Counted from the stretch's first letter, positions 1 to 6,441 are shown. The stretch is 9,250 nucleotides of DNA from Acetobacteraceae bacterium (GCA_947446625.1 CANFIE010000134.1:1-9250), one strand, 5' to 3'. Notes: generated from the letters alone by a model not told the origin. Made by a program: numbers and translations.

Positions 1-98
1 TATAGCCGGTGCGCGCCAAACAGCCCAAGAAAAGCCCAAAGCAGATAGGCCAGGCGCACGGATTTTCCTGGCTCGGTACGGGAAGCGTCGAATGGCAC
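1..98 (-). CDS. TM2 domain-containing membrane protein, N-terminal fragment
   Basis: On the minus strand an open frame runs off the left edge and reads ...KSVRLAYLLWAFLGLFGAHRLY. This is the hallmark of the TM2 domain (Pfam PF05154): a charged lead, a short hydrophobic helix with a LG.fGaHRfY motif at the turn, and then a second helix, which here lies outside the window. TM2 proteins are small integral membrane proteins whose biochemical role is generally unknown. I place the start at the GTG at 98-96. A GGGAG about 9 nt upstream is a reasonable ribosome site, and translation gives a short charged N-terminus (VPFDASRTEPGKS) before the helix. A TTG at 119-117 in the same frame is an alternative start and would add seven residues. 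Only about 32 codons are visible. The gene is divergent from the glutathione transferase at 283, leaving about 184 bp between them in which I see no clear promoter hexamers. Confidence 0.7.
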   Translation of the reverse strand, partial: MPFDASRTEPGKSVRLAYLLWAFLGLFGAHRL

Positions 99-282
99 GA
101 AGGGCAGCTCCCAACTCAACTCAATGGATTCGCTACGGCGAAGCAGCGGCAGCTTGTCGCAGGAAAATGGCGGTATTGGGAAGGGGGTTTGAAACATGCC
201 GAAATACGTCGTGCCCCGGGCACTCGCGGTGCCGCGTCGCTTCGGCTAGCCTTCCGCGCAAGCAACCCTGGGGACCGCGCGC

Positions 283-912
283 ATGATTGAACTGCACACC
301 TGGAACACGCCCAATGGCCGCAAGATCAGCGTGGCGTTGGAGGAAATGGGCCTGCCCTACAAGGTAGTGCCGGTGAACATCAGCAAGGATGAGCAGTTCC
401 GCCCGGAATTCCTCAAGATCAGCCCGAACAACCGCATCCCCGCGATCATTGATCCCAATGGCCCGGGCGGTGCGCCAATCAGCGTGTTCGAGAGTGGCGC
501 CATCCTGCTCTATCTGGGTGAGAAGACCGGCAAGTTCCTGCCGCCGGGCCTGCGTGAGCGGGTGCCGGTACTGGAATGGCTGATGTGGCAGATGGGCGGC
601 TTCGGCCCCATGCCTGGCCAGGTGCATCACTTCCTGCAGGTGGCGGACCCGGTGGACCAGAAATACGGCCTGGCCCGCTACCAGAAGGAGACCGAGCGCC
701 TGTACGGCGTACTCGACCGCCGGCTGGCTGTCTCGGAATACGTGGCCACGGCTGGCGAGCCGAGCGTGGCCGACTTCGCCATCCTCGGCTGGGCCTGGCG
801 GCATGAACGCCACCGCGTGGACCTGGCGAAGTTCCCGCAGGTTAAGCGCTGGTACGAGGCGCTGATGGCCCGCCCGGCGACCAAGCGCGGCTTTGAGGTG
901 GCGCTGTCCTAA
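283..912 (+). CDS. yfcG: Nu-class glutathione S-transferase (YfcG-like disulfide-bond oxidoreductase)
   Basis: A 209-residue cytosolic protein with the thioredoxin-fold N-domain (about 1-85) and all-helical C-domain (about 90-205) of glutathione transferases. The N-terminus carries T9-P-N11-G. In E. coli YfcG the equivalent Thr and Asn contact glutathione and replace the Tyr/Ser/Cys of other classes. Other shared blocks are QFRPEFLKISPNNRIPAI (about 43-60), the FESGAILLYLGEKTGKFL segment (about 69-86, with the Glu-Ser that grips the glutathione gamma-glutamyl end), and WLMWQMGGFGPMPGQ.HHF (about 99-116). YfcG-type enzymes bind two glutathiones or GSSG and reduce disulfides; they have little classical transferase activity. 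The length matches the family (about 205-215). The ATG at 283 has a GGGGA 8 nt upstream. The TAA overlaps the stop of the convergent acyltransferase by 4 nt. Function by family is secure; the physiological substrate is not known. Confidence 0.93.
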   Translation: MIELHTWNTPNGRKISVALEEMGLPYKVVPVNISKDEQFRPEFLKISPNNRIPAIIDPNGPGGAPISVFESGAILLYLGEKTGKFLPPGLRERVPVLEWLMWQMGGFGPMPGQVHHFLQVADPVDQKYGLARYQKETERLYGVLDRRLAVSEYVATAGEPSVADFAILGWAWRHERHRVDLAKFPQVKRWYEALMARPATKRGFEVALS

Positions 913-2006
913 CCCTTGCGCTGCAAGGCCCTGGTCAGCGGCGCCTCACACCAGGCGTGGCAGGCCAGGGCCAGCGCAACGGCCAGCACCAGGGCCAGGG
1001 CGCTGGCCAGACCCGCCGGCAGGCCCCAAGCCGCCACCAGCACCGCCACGCCGCGCAGCGCGAAGGGGTGCAGCAGGTACAGCGCATAGGAAGCATCGCC
1101 CAGGCGCCCCAGCCAAAGCGCCACCGGGCCGGGCAGGGCAGGGGTAGGCCCCAATGCCGCGGCCATCAGCAGCAGCGTGGCACCGGGGGCGAATCGCAGG
1201 CCCCGCGCCCATTCGGCCGGCAGGGCCAGCAGCAGCAGCAGGCCCAACCCCGCCAGCACCCAGCGCATCGCCCCGGGCAGCCGCAGTTGCCGCGCTGCCA
1301 GCAGCGCCACCCCCATGCCGGCGACGAATTGCAGAATGATGGGGTCGGCCCAGAAGGCCAGGGCCGAACTGCGCGGCGGCCATAGCCAGCCGGCCAGCAC
1401 CACCCCGCCCAGCGCTCCGGCCACCGCCGCCACCGCCCGCCCGCGCCGCAGCGGCAGGGCCAGGGCGAAGGCGGCGTAGAAGAACATCTCGTAATTCAGC
1501 GTCCAGCCCAGCGAATACACTGGTACCACCACGCCATCGGGCCGTGCCCAGGGCAGAAAGGCCAGGCTGGCCAGCAGCCAGGCCATGTCGGGTGCCGGGG
1601 TATTCACCTTGCCGGGCAGCAGCAGCATGGCCAGCAGGAAGGCGAGGGTGGCGGCCCAGTACAGCGGCGCGATTCGCGCCAACCGGCGGCGCAAAAACAC
1701 CGCCCAGGCCCCCGGCACGCCAAACATCCGGGCCGAGGCATGCACCATGACGAATCCGGAAATCACGAAGAACACGTCCACCCCGGCATCCCAGGGCGGC
1801 CCGGCCAGCCAGGCCAAGCCACTGCTGCCATAGGCTTCATGCAGCACATGGTGCAGCACCACGGCCAGGGCGGCGGCGGCCCTCAGGCCCTGGACGAGAA
1901 GAATGCGGTTCAGTGCGGCGGCCCCCTGGCGCTCCCTTCCGGCCTTACCCTTCAGCTTCTTTTGCCGCAACCGCAGCAAGTGGTTTGACGAGGCATGCCC
2001 CCCCAT
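909..2006 (-). CDS. Acyltransferase family 3 (OafA/YrhL-type) integral membrane protein
   Basis: A strongly hydrophobic protein of about 365 residues with around ten membrane segments, matching the acyltransferase-3 family (PF01757). Members move acetyl or other acyl groups onto cell-surface polysaccharide, lipopolysaccharide or peptidoglycan. Visible motifs, in order: LNRILLVQGLRAAAALAVVLHH, with the conserved His cluster of the first helix that is needed for acyl transfer; DVFFVISGFVM; the RRRLARIAPLYWA loop; YSLGWTLNYEMFFYAAFAL; and near the end a YALYLLHPFALRG segment. The start is uncertain. ATGs lie at 2042 and 2006, and TTGs at 1979 and 1970, none with a convincing ribosome site. The conserved domain only begins around position 1908, so the N-terminal 30-45 residues may not be translated. 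The longer versions also lie antisense to a likely tRNA promoter. The acceptor substrate cannot be inferred, because no polysaccharide gene is adjacent. Confidence 0.88.
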   Translation of the reverse strand: MGGHASSNHLLRLRQKKLKGKAGRERQGAAALNRILLVQGLRAAAALAVVLHHVLHEAYGSSGLAWLAGPPWDAGVDVFFVISGFVMVHASARMFGVPGAWAVFLRRRLARIAPLYWAATLAFLLAMLLLPGKVNTPAPDMAWLLASLAFLPWARPDGVVVPVYSLGWTLNYEMFFYAAFALALPLRRGRAVAAVAGALGGVVLAGWLWPPRSSALAFWADPIILQFVAGMGVALLAARQLRLPGAMRWVLAGLGLLLLLALPAEWARGLRFAPGATLLLMAAALGPTPALPGPVALWLGRLGDASYALYLLHPFALRGVAVLVAAWGLPAGLASALALVLAVALALACHAWCEAPLTRALQRKG

Positions 2007-2013
2007 GTATGAC
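1984..2013 (+). promoter_or_regulatory. Candidate sigma-70 promoter for tRNA-Ser
   Basis: TTGACG (1984-1989) matches the -35 consensus at five of six positions. It is followed after 18 bp by TATGAC (2008-2013), a 4/6 match to TATAAT. Transcription would start near 2020, giving a leader of about 30 nt before the mature tRNA 5' end at 2050. It is the best hexamer pair I see on this strand just upstream of the tRNA. It overlaps the N-terminal coding region proposed for the opposing acyltransferase. Confidence 0.4.
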
Positions 2014-2049
2014 GCGCTTCGCATACGTCGTGAGCCTGTCATTACCTGA

Positions 2050-2141
2050 GGAGGGGTGGCCGAGTGGCTGAAGGCGACGGTTTGCTAAACCGTTATAGGG
2101 GGTAACCTCTATCGAGGGTTCGAATCCCTTCCCCTCCTCCA
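2050..2141 (+). tRNA. serX: tRNA-Ser(GCU), CCA encoded
   Basis: A complete class II tRNA cloverleaf. The 7-bp acceptor stem GGAGGGG (2050-2056) pairs perfectly with CCCCTCC (2131-2137). The D stem is GCC/GGC. The anticodon stem ACGGT/ACCGT encloses the loop TTGCTAA, with anticodon GCT at 2084-2086. The long variable arm forms a 7-bp helix (ATAGGGG against CCTCTAT, one G-U pair) with a GTAA loop. The T arm is GAGGG-TTCGAAT-CCCTT, closed by one G-U pair. CCA is encoded at 2139-2141. It decodes AGC/AGU serine codons, and the long variable arm is the main identity element for seryl-tRNA synthetase. One oddity is that the discriminator base (2138) is T, where serine tRNAs normally carry G. The gene symbol is a generic label, not a recognised locus name. 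Confidence 0.96.
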
Positions 2142-2170
2142 GTTTCCTCGCCTGCACTGGGTGGCGCGGC

Positions 2171-2187
2171 CAAGCTTGGTAAGCTTG
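2171..2187 (+). repeat. Short inverted repeat downstream of tRNA-Ser
   Basis: CAAGCTT (2171-2177) and AAGCTTG (2181-2187) are exact reverse complements separated by GGT, so RNA from here could form a 7-bp hairpin with a 3-nt loop. A further AGCTTG follows at 2193-2198, giving three AGCTTG copies in 26 bp. The hairpin starts 30 nt after the tRNA 3' end and could assist termination or 3' processing. However, no T-run follows, so it is not a classical intrinsic terminator. Confidence 0.3.
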
Positions 2188-2215
2188 CCGTCAGCTTGTA
2201 GTTCCATGACTGTGC

Positions 2216-2296
2216 ATGTTCAAAAATCCGATATTCTGGGCGCTATTGGCCATGCTGCTCTCGTTGGCCAGCATGACGCTCGCGCTGCTGCTGTAA
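2216..2296 (+). CDS. Possible 26-residue hydrophobic peptide
   Basis: ATG at 2216 opens a 26-codon frame that ends at TAA 2294-2296. The product begins MFKNPIFW and continues as one uninterrupted hydrophobic helix of Ala, Leu, Met and Ser ending in LALLL. Most third positions are G or C (about 22 of 26), as in the real genes here. The frame is closed upstream by TGA at 2207-2209, so it cannot be a fragment of something longer. I see no convincing Shine-Dalgarno sequence. It lies between the tRNA and another mini-gene at 2405, also a single-span membrane peptide. I do not recognise a family. It could be a chance ORF in a leader region. Confidence 0.3.
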   Translation: MFKNPIFWALLAMLLSLASMTLALLL

Positions 2297-2404
2297 CCGC
2301 ACCCATAGGCCGGCCCTTTCGCGCCCATAGAACCAGCGTCTTTCCCTACCCCGTCCGTTTCCCGCCATGGTTCCCCCAGCAGACAAGCCAAGGGAGACCG
2401 TGCC

Positions 2405-2536
2405 GTGACCACACTCCGCCGCTACAGCGAAACGCAGCAGGGCACTGAAGCGCTGCTCTGCCTGGTGGCCGCGCTCTACTTCGTCGGCTTCCTGCTGGCG
2501 GTGGAAGCCGCGATCGACCGGCTCAACGGCTTCTGA
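2405..2536 (+). CDS. Small single-span membrane protein, 43 residues, unknown function
   Basis: GTG at 2405 opens a 43-codon frame ending at TGA 2534-2536. It is too short for most gene callers but has three supports: AGGGAG at 2391-2396, spaced 8 nt from the GTG; about 38 of 43 third positions G or C; and a sensible product. The N-terminal 16 residues are polar and charged (TTLRRYSETQQGTEA). Residues about 17-34 form one transmembrane helix (LLCLVAALYFVGFLLAV), and the tail EAAIDRLNGF is mildly charged. Two Arg at the N-terminus and Glu/Asp after the helix suggest N-in orientation by the positive-inside rule. It ends 43 nt before the flavodoxin-like gene on the same strand, so the two may be co-transcribed. 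I do not recognise the family. By size it could be an accessory subunit of a membrane complex, but nothing here shows which. Confidence 0.55.
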   Translation: MTTLRRYSETQQGTEALLCLVAALYFVGFLLAVEAAIDRLNGF

Positions 2537-2579
2537 ACCAGGGCTTCCCAGCCAGCGTGCCATGCCGCCATGCTGGGGC

Positions 2580-3074
2580 ATGAAAACCCTGCTGCTGGTG
2601 TACCACTCCGCTACCGGCGGCACGCGCCACATGGCCCAGGCCGCCGCCGCGGCCGCCGTCAGGCTGGAACCCGACCTGCACGTACTGCTGCTGCCCGCCG
2701 CCGAAGCCACGCCCGCGCACTTGCTGGCCGCCCAGGGCTACATTTTCGCCACGCCGGAAAACCTGGCCAGCATGGCCGGGGTGATGAAGGACTTCTTCGA
2801 CCGCTGTTATTACCCGGTGCTTGAGCAGTTGAACGGCCGGCCCTACGCCGCCATGGTCTGCGCCGGCACCGATGGCACGGGCGCGCTGCGCCAGTTGGAA
2901 CGCATCGCCACCGGTTGGCGCCTGCGCCGCGTGGCCGAGCCGATCATCCTGCGCAATGGCGCGCAAACCGCCGCCGCCATCGCCGCACCCAAGCATTTTA
3001 CGCCGGCCGAACTCGCGCGCTGTGCCGAACTCGGCGCCGCCATGGCCGCCGGCCTGGCGCTCGGCGTGTTCTGA
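2580..3074 (+). CDS. Flavodoxin-fold NAD(P)H-dependent oxidoreductase-like protein
   Basis: A 164-residue cytosolic protein with the flavodoxin-like fold. The first strand and phosphate loop, LLLVYHSATGGT (4-15), follow the S-x-T-G-x-T pattern that wraps the FMN phosphate. The strand YIFATPENLASMAGVMKDFFDR (54-75) corresponds to the second flavin-contacting loop in WrbA/flavodoxin-like proteins, where a Met-x-x-x-(Met/Leu)-K-x-F-x-D-R helix follows. AAMVCAGTDGTGAL (90-103) is the third loop. FMN binding is therefore likely; the electron donor is unproven. The ATG at 2580 is preferred over 2562 because it puts the first beta-strand at the very N-terminus, as in homologues, although its ribosome site is weak. 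It lies 81 bp upstream of a two-component-type FMN monooxygenase on the same strand and might supply it with reduced flavin, but it does not resemble the usual flavin-reductase partners of that family. Confidence 0.82.
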   Translation: MKTLLLVYHSATGGTRHMAQAAAAAAVRLEPDLHVLLLPAAEATPAHLLAAQGYIFATPENLASMAGVMKDFFDRCYYPVLEQLNGRPYAAMVCAGTDGTGALRQLERIATGWRLRRVAEPIILRNGAQTAAAIAAPKHFTPAELARCAELGAAMAAGLALGVF

Positions 3075-3155
3075 AACGCCACCACCGTGCCACCCCTTGG
3101 CGTGGCGCCGCGCTGGCCTCACCCTGGGCGCAACATTCCCAGCCAAGGCCGCACC

Positions 3156-4487
3156 ATGACCGAGCAACGCCGCCTGCGCCTGGGCGCCTTCATGCGCCCC
3201 GCCAGCATCCACACCGCCGCCTGGCGCTACCCCGGCGCCTTCCCAGACGCCAATTTCAACCTTCAGCACATGGTCCGCTTCGCCCAAACGCTGGAACGCG
3301 GCCGGTTCGACGCTTTCTTCATGGCCGACCACCTGGCCGTGCTGAACATGCCCATCAACGCGCTGAAGCGCAGCCACACCGTCACCAGCTTCGAGCCGCT
3401 GACCCTGCTGCCGGCGCTGGCCATGGTGACGCAGCATCTCGGCCTCATCGCCACCGCCTCCACCACCTTCGATTCGCCCTACCACATCGCCCGGCGCTTC
3501 GCCTCGCTGGACCATATCAGCGGCGGCCGCGCCGGCTGGAACGTCGTCACCACCTCCAATCCCGATGCCGCGCTGAATTTCGGCCTGGACGAGCACATGG
3601 ACCACGACGAGCGCTACCGCCGCGCCCGCGAGTTCTTCAACGTGGTGACGGGGCTGTGGGACAGCTTCGCCGATGATGCCTTCCCGCGCGATGTCGAGGC
3701 CGGGCTATACATGAACCCCGAGCGCATGCACCGCCTGAACCACAAGGGCGAGTTCCTCTCGGTCGCCGGCCCGCTCAACATCGCCCGCCCGGTGCAGGGC
3801 TGGCCGGTCATCGTGCAGGCCGGGGCCTCCGAGGCCGGGCGCCAGTTGGCCGCTGAAACCGCCGAGGCGATTTTCTGCAGCCACAACAACCTGGCCGACG
3901 CCAAGGCGTTTTACGCGGACATCAAAACGCGGGCGGCCGCCGCCAACCGCAATCCCGAGCACATAAAAATTCTGCCCGGCTGCTTCGTGGTGGTGGGCGA
4001 AAGCCTGGAACACGCCCGCGAAAAGCGCGCCCGTCTCGACGCGCTGGTCCACCCCGACAGCGGCATCGCCTCGCTCTCCATCGCGCTCGGTTCAGACGCC
4101 TCGGGCTTCGACCTCGACAAGCCGCTGCCCGAGAACATCCCAGACACCAACGCCAGCAAATCCGGCCGCGAGCGTGTGCTGCAAATGGCGGCGCGGGAAA
4201 ACCTCACCGTCGGTCAGCTCGCGCAACGCTTCGGCGCGCAGTATGGCGGGCTTTCCATGATGGGCACGCCCAGCCAGATCGCCGACCAGATGCAGGAATG
4301 GCTGGAACAGCGCGGCTGCGACGGCTTCAACATCATGTTCCCCTACCTGCCGGAGGGGCTGGACGACTTCGTGGACCAGGTGGTGCCGGAGCTGCAACGG
4401 CGCGGTATCCACCGCCGCGAATATGAAGGCCGGACGCTGCGGGAAAACCTCGGCCTGCCGCGCCCGGCGAATCAATTCTTTGGTTAG
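3156..4487 (+). CDS. LLM-class FMN-dependent monooxygenase (NtaA/SnaA/DszA family)
   Basis: A 443-residue soluble TIM-barrel enzyme of the bacterial luciferase superfamily. Its length and motifs place it in the subgroup with nitrilotriacetate monooxygenase NtaA, pristinamycin synthase SnaA and dibenzothiophene-sulfone monooxygenase DszA. These use FMNH2 delivered by a separate reductase, plus O2, to oxidise C-N or C-S substrates. Visible blocks: FDAFFMADHLAVLN (51-64); LGLIATASTTFDSPYHIARRFASLDHISGGRAGWNVVT (about 95-132, the superfamily core, where SGGRAGWN.VT is diagnostic); PVIVQAGASEAGR.LA.ETAE.IF (about 206-228, flavin-phosphate region); and a C-terminal GTPSQIADQM.EW...GCDGFNI block typical of the family. 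ATG 3156 has AAGG 7 nt upstream. The TAG overlaps the stop of the convergent binding-protein gene by 4 nt. The substrate cannot be told from sequence. Confidence 0.93.
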   Translation: MTEQRRLRLGAFMRPASIHTAAWRYPGAFPDANFNLQHMVRFAQTLERGRFDAFFMADHLAVLNMPINALKRSHTVTSFEPLTLLPALAMVTQHLGLIATASTTFDSPYHIARRFASLDHISGGRAGWNVVTTSNPDAALNFGLDEHMDHDERYRRAREFFNVVTGLWDSFADDAFPRDVEAGLYMNPERMHRLNHKGEFLSVAGPLNIARPVQGWPVIVQAGASEAGRQLAAETAEAIFCSHNNLADAKAFYADIKTRAAAANRNPEHIKILPGCFVVVGESLEHAREKRARLDALVHPDSGIASLSIALGSDASGFDLDKPLPENIPDTNASKSGRERVLQMAARENLTVGQLAQRFGAQYGGLSMMGTPSQIADQMQEWLEQRGCDGFNIMFPYLPEGLDDFVDQVVPELQRRGIHRREYEGRTLRENLGLPRPANQFFG

Positions 4488-5170
4488 GCCGGCTCCAACC
4501 CCTTCGCCCGCAGCAGGGCCGGCGTGCAGGCGCCGGCCAGATGCGCCAGGAAGGCCGCGCCCGCTGCCGCCTGGGCCGCGCCGGCAAACAGCGCGCCGGC
4601 GAACACTGCCTCGGTATTCAGCGCCGGCGGCAGCTTGCCCACAATATCCACCCCCGGCACCGCCATCAGCTCGCTCACCTGCTGCACCGCCAGATCAACC
4701 TCGCCCTGCACCAAACGCTCGGCCGTGAAGCCGGCCGGAATCACCGTGGCCTTGGCGTTGATCTCATCGGCAATGCCCAGCCGTTCCAGCAGCCCGGCGA
4801 AGAAGATGCCGCTGGCCCCGGCGCGGGAATAGGCAATGGTCTTGGCCGCCCGCAGCGTGGCAATGGCGGCCTCGGGCGTGGAGATATCCGGCTTCGGCGC
4901 CCCGGCGCGCACCGCCAGCCCCACATAGCTGCGCGCCAGATCCACCCGCGTGCCGGCCTGCAACACGCCGCTCGCGGTCAGCGCTTCAATGCCTTCGGCG
5001 GTCAGTATCGCCACATCACCCCGCGCCCCGGCGGCAATCCGCTTCAAAATCGCCGCAGTGGGGTCGAATTCAGTGCGCAGCGCATGGCCGGCAGCCTCAT
5101 AGGCCGGCACCACCTGCTGCATCACCCCCAGCACCCCCAGGGTGGACATGATGTGCAACGGTTCGGGCAT
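4484..5170 (-). CDS. ModA-like type 2 solute-binding domain protein, no signal peptide
   Basis: A 228-residue protein resembling the periplasmic substrate-binding domain of molybdate/sulfate-type ABC systems (SBP_bac_11-like). The pattern seen is the N-terminal strand LHIMSTLGVLGVMQQVVPAYEAAG (5-28), GDVAILTAEGIEALTASGVL (51-70), the return strand VGLAVRAGAPKPDISTPEA (83-101), the hinge region TIAYSRAGASGIFFAGLLERLGI (111-133), and GEVDLAVQQVSELMAVPGVDIVGKLPP (156-182). Unlike true transport receptors it starts directly with the first beta-strand and has no signal peptide or lipobox. GGAG 8 nt before the ATG at 5170 makes this start firm; an in-frame extension upstream to 5581 only overlaps the dehydrogenase gene antisense. 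No permease or ATPase accompanies it. Such stand-alone cytosolic proteins are common in proteobacteria and mostly uncharacterised. They might act as ligand sensors or enzymes. It is divergent from the acyl-CoA dehydrogenase at 5277. Confidence 0.85.
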   Translation of the reverse strand: MPEPLHIMSTLGVLGVMQQVVPAYEAAGHALRTEFDPTAAILKRIAAGARGDVAILTAEGIEALTASGVLQAGTRVDLARSYVGLAVRAGAPKPDISTPEAAIATLRAAKTIAYSRAGASGIFFAGLLERLGIADEINAKATVIPAGFTAERLVQGEVDLAVQQVSELMAVPGVDIVGKLPPALNTEAVFAGALFAGAAQAAAGAAFLAHLAGACTPALLRAKGLEPA

Positions 5171-5276
5171 TGGGGCGTCTCCGGTTGTTGCGCGCAGAAT
5201 AAGCGCATCCTGCGCGGTTGACGAACCCCCGCAGCGGGACGATTTTCCGCCCACAGATGTTCCAGGGATGAAAGCC
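5171..5276. promoter_or_regulatory. Divergent promoter region with two dyad-symmetric candidate operators
   Basis: This 106-bp gap separates the start codons of the binding-like protein (minus) and the dehydrogenase (plus), so it must hold promoters for both. On the plus strand TTGACG (5218-5223) is a good -35, but the -10 at the right distance (GATTTT, 5241-5246) is poor. On the minus strand TATTCT (5201-5196) is a possible -10. Two dyads stand out: CGCGCAG-N12-CTGCGCG (5191-5197 and 5210-5216), and the 11-bp palindrome CCCGC-A-GCGGG (5228-5238), which sits between the plus-strand hexamers. Either could bind a dimeric repressor or activator. No regulator gene is adjacent, and high GC makes chance dyads common. 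Confidence 0.35.
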
Positions 5277-6434
5277 ATGGCCGCCAACGAAGAACACCGC
5301 ATGCTGCAGGACCTGGTGGCGAAATTCGTCGACCGCGACCTGATGCCCCTGGAGCCCGCCGTGCTGAAGCGCGAGGCCAATGGCGGCAAGCTGGGGCTGA
5401 GCGACGAGGAAAAGGCCCCGCTGCTGGCCAAGTGCAAGGAGCTGGGGCTGTGGGGCCTCGATAGCCCGGAGGAATTCGGCGGCGCCAACCTGCCGGTGGA
5501 AGCCCTGGCCTTGGTGCATGAGGAAATGGGCCGCACCGCCGTGCCCTTCATCTTCCCGCCTGACAGCCCGAACCTGCACATGATGATGCAGGTGGCCAGC
5601 CCCTGGCAGCGCGAGCGCTACCTGGAACCCTATGCCCGTGGCGAGATGACCAGCTGCATCGCCATCTCCGAACCCGGCGCCGGTGGCGACCCGGCCGGCA
5701 TGACCACCCGCGCGGTGCTGGATGGCGATGACTGGGTGATCAATGGCCGCAAGATCTGGGTCAGCAACGTCCCGGCCTGCGACTTCATCATCCTCATGGC
5801 CCGCACCGGAGAGGGCAAGCGCCAGGAAGGCGTCACCGCCTTCATCGTGGACAAGGGCACCCCCGGCTTCATCATTGAGCGTGAGATCGCCATGATCGGC
5901 GGCCGCCGCACCTATGAGCTGGTGTTCGAGGATTGCCGCGTGCCGGCCCGCCAGGTGCTGGGCACGCTGGGCCAGGGCTACACGCCGATGCAGTTGCGCC
6001 TGAACGTGCGCCGCATTGAAATGGCCGCCAAGCTCATCGGCATGTCGCGCCGCGCCATGCACATGATGCTGGAACACGTGAAGCAGCGCGTGACCTTCGG
6101 CCAGAAGCTGGCCGACCGTCAGGCCATCCAGTGGTGGATCGCCGATGGCGCCACCAAGATCCACGCCTGCCGGCTGATGACCCACAATGCCGCCCGCACG
6201 CTGGATGCCGGTGGTGATGTGCGCGGCGAGGCCAGCATGATCAAGGTGTTCAGCACCGAGATGGCGACCGAGATCCTCGACAACGCCATGCAGGCCTTCG
6301 GCGCCATGGGCATGACCAAGGAACTGCCCTTGCAGGTCATGGCCGCGCAGGTCCGCGTCATGCGCATCTATGAAGGTCCGACCGAGGTGCACCGCATGTC
6401 GCTGGCGCGCCGGGTGCTGAAGGAAGGCATCTGA
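5277..6434 (+). CDS. Acyl-CoA dehydrogenase family protein
   Basis: A 385-residue FAD flavoenzyme of the acyl-CoA dehydrogenase fold, predicted to introduce an alpha-beta double bond into an acyl-CoA and pass electrons to ETF. Domain order is normal: an N-terminal helical part (about 1-120), a beta middle domain with TSCIAISEPGAGGDPAGM (125-142) and WVINGRKIWVSN (153-164), and a C-terminal helical domain with RVTFGQKLADRQAIQ (271-285, FAD contacts with the second subunit). QAFGAMGMTKELPLQ (339-353) and RIYEGPTEVHR (363-373) follow. E366 in the YEG motif is at the usual catalytic-base position of the MCAD/SCAD type. The middle-domain motif reads SEPGAGGD where most members have TEPxAGSD. ATG 5277 is preferred because AGGGA lies 8 nt upstream; an ATG at 5268 is nearly as good. 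The next gene begins 7 bp after its stop, so the two form an operon. Chain length or substrate is not readable. Confidence 0.93.
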   Translation: MAANEEHRMLQDLVAKFVDRDLMPLEPAVLKREANGGKLGLSDEEKAPLLAKCKELGLWGLDSPEEFGGANLPVEALALVHEEMGRTAVPFIFPPDSPNLHMMMQVASPWQRERYLEPYARGEMTSCIAISEPGAGGDPAGMTTRAVLDGDDWVINGRKIWVSNVPACDFIILMARTGEGKRQEGVTAFIVDKGTPGFIIEREIAMIGGRRTYELVFEDCRVPARQVLGTLGQGYTPMQLRLNVRRIEMAAKLIGMSRRAMHMMLEHVKQRVTFGQKLADRQAIQWWIADGATKIHACRLMTHNAARTLDAGGDVRGEASMIKVFSTEMATEILDNAMQAFGAMGMTKELPLQVMAAQVRVMRIYEGPTEVHRMSLARRVLKEGI

Positions 6435-6441
6435 ACCCGCC

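Noticed and set aside
9..290. Plus-strand frames upstream of the glutathione transferase
   Set aside because: No motif. The left 98 bases are better explained by the minus-strand TM2 gene and the rest is intergenic.
1205..1245. CAG-rich simple repeat
   Set aside because: It encodes a run of Leu in a membrane helix of the acyltransferase and needs no other explanation.
1945..2157. A 70-codon minus-strand reading frame containing GKGFEPS and LQPLGHPS
   Set aside because: It is the antisense translation of the tRNA-Ser gene; such peptides are a well-known annotation artefact.
2050..2579. Possible integration site of a mobile element at the tRNA-Ser 3' end
   Set aside because: No integrase, no second copy of the tRNA 3' end, and base composition does not change.
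2523..3605. A 360-codon minus-strand frame across the flavodoxin-like and monooxygenase genes
   Set aside because: Low-complexity Gly/Ala/His composition and antisense to two recognisable proteins.
5171..5581. N-terminal extension of the ModA-like protein up to 5581
   Set aside because: The extension is Ser/Arg-rich, antisense to the dehydrogenase, and the ATG at 5170 has its own ribosome site and begins at the domain start.
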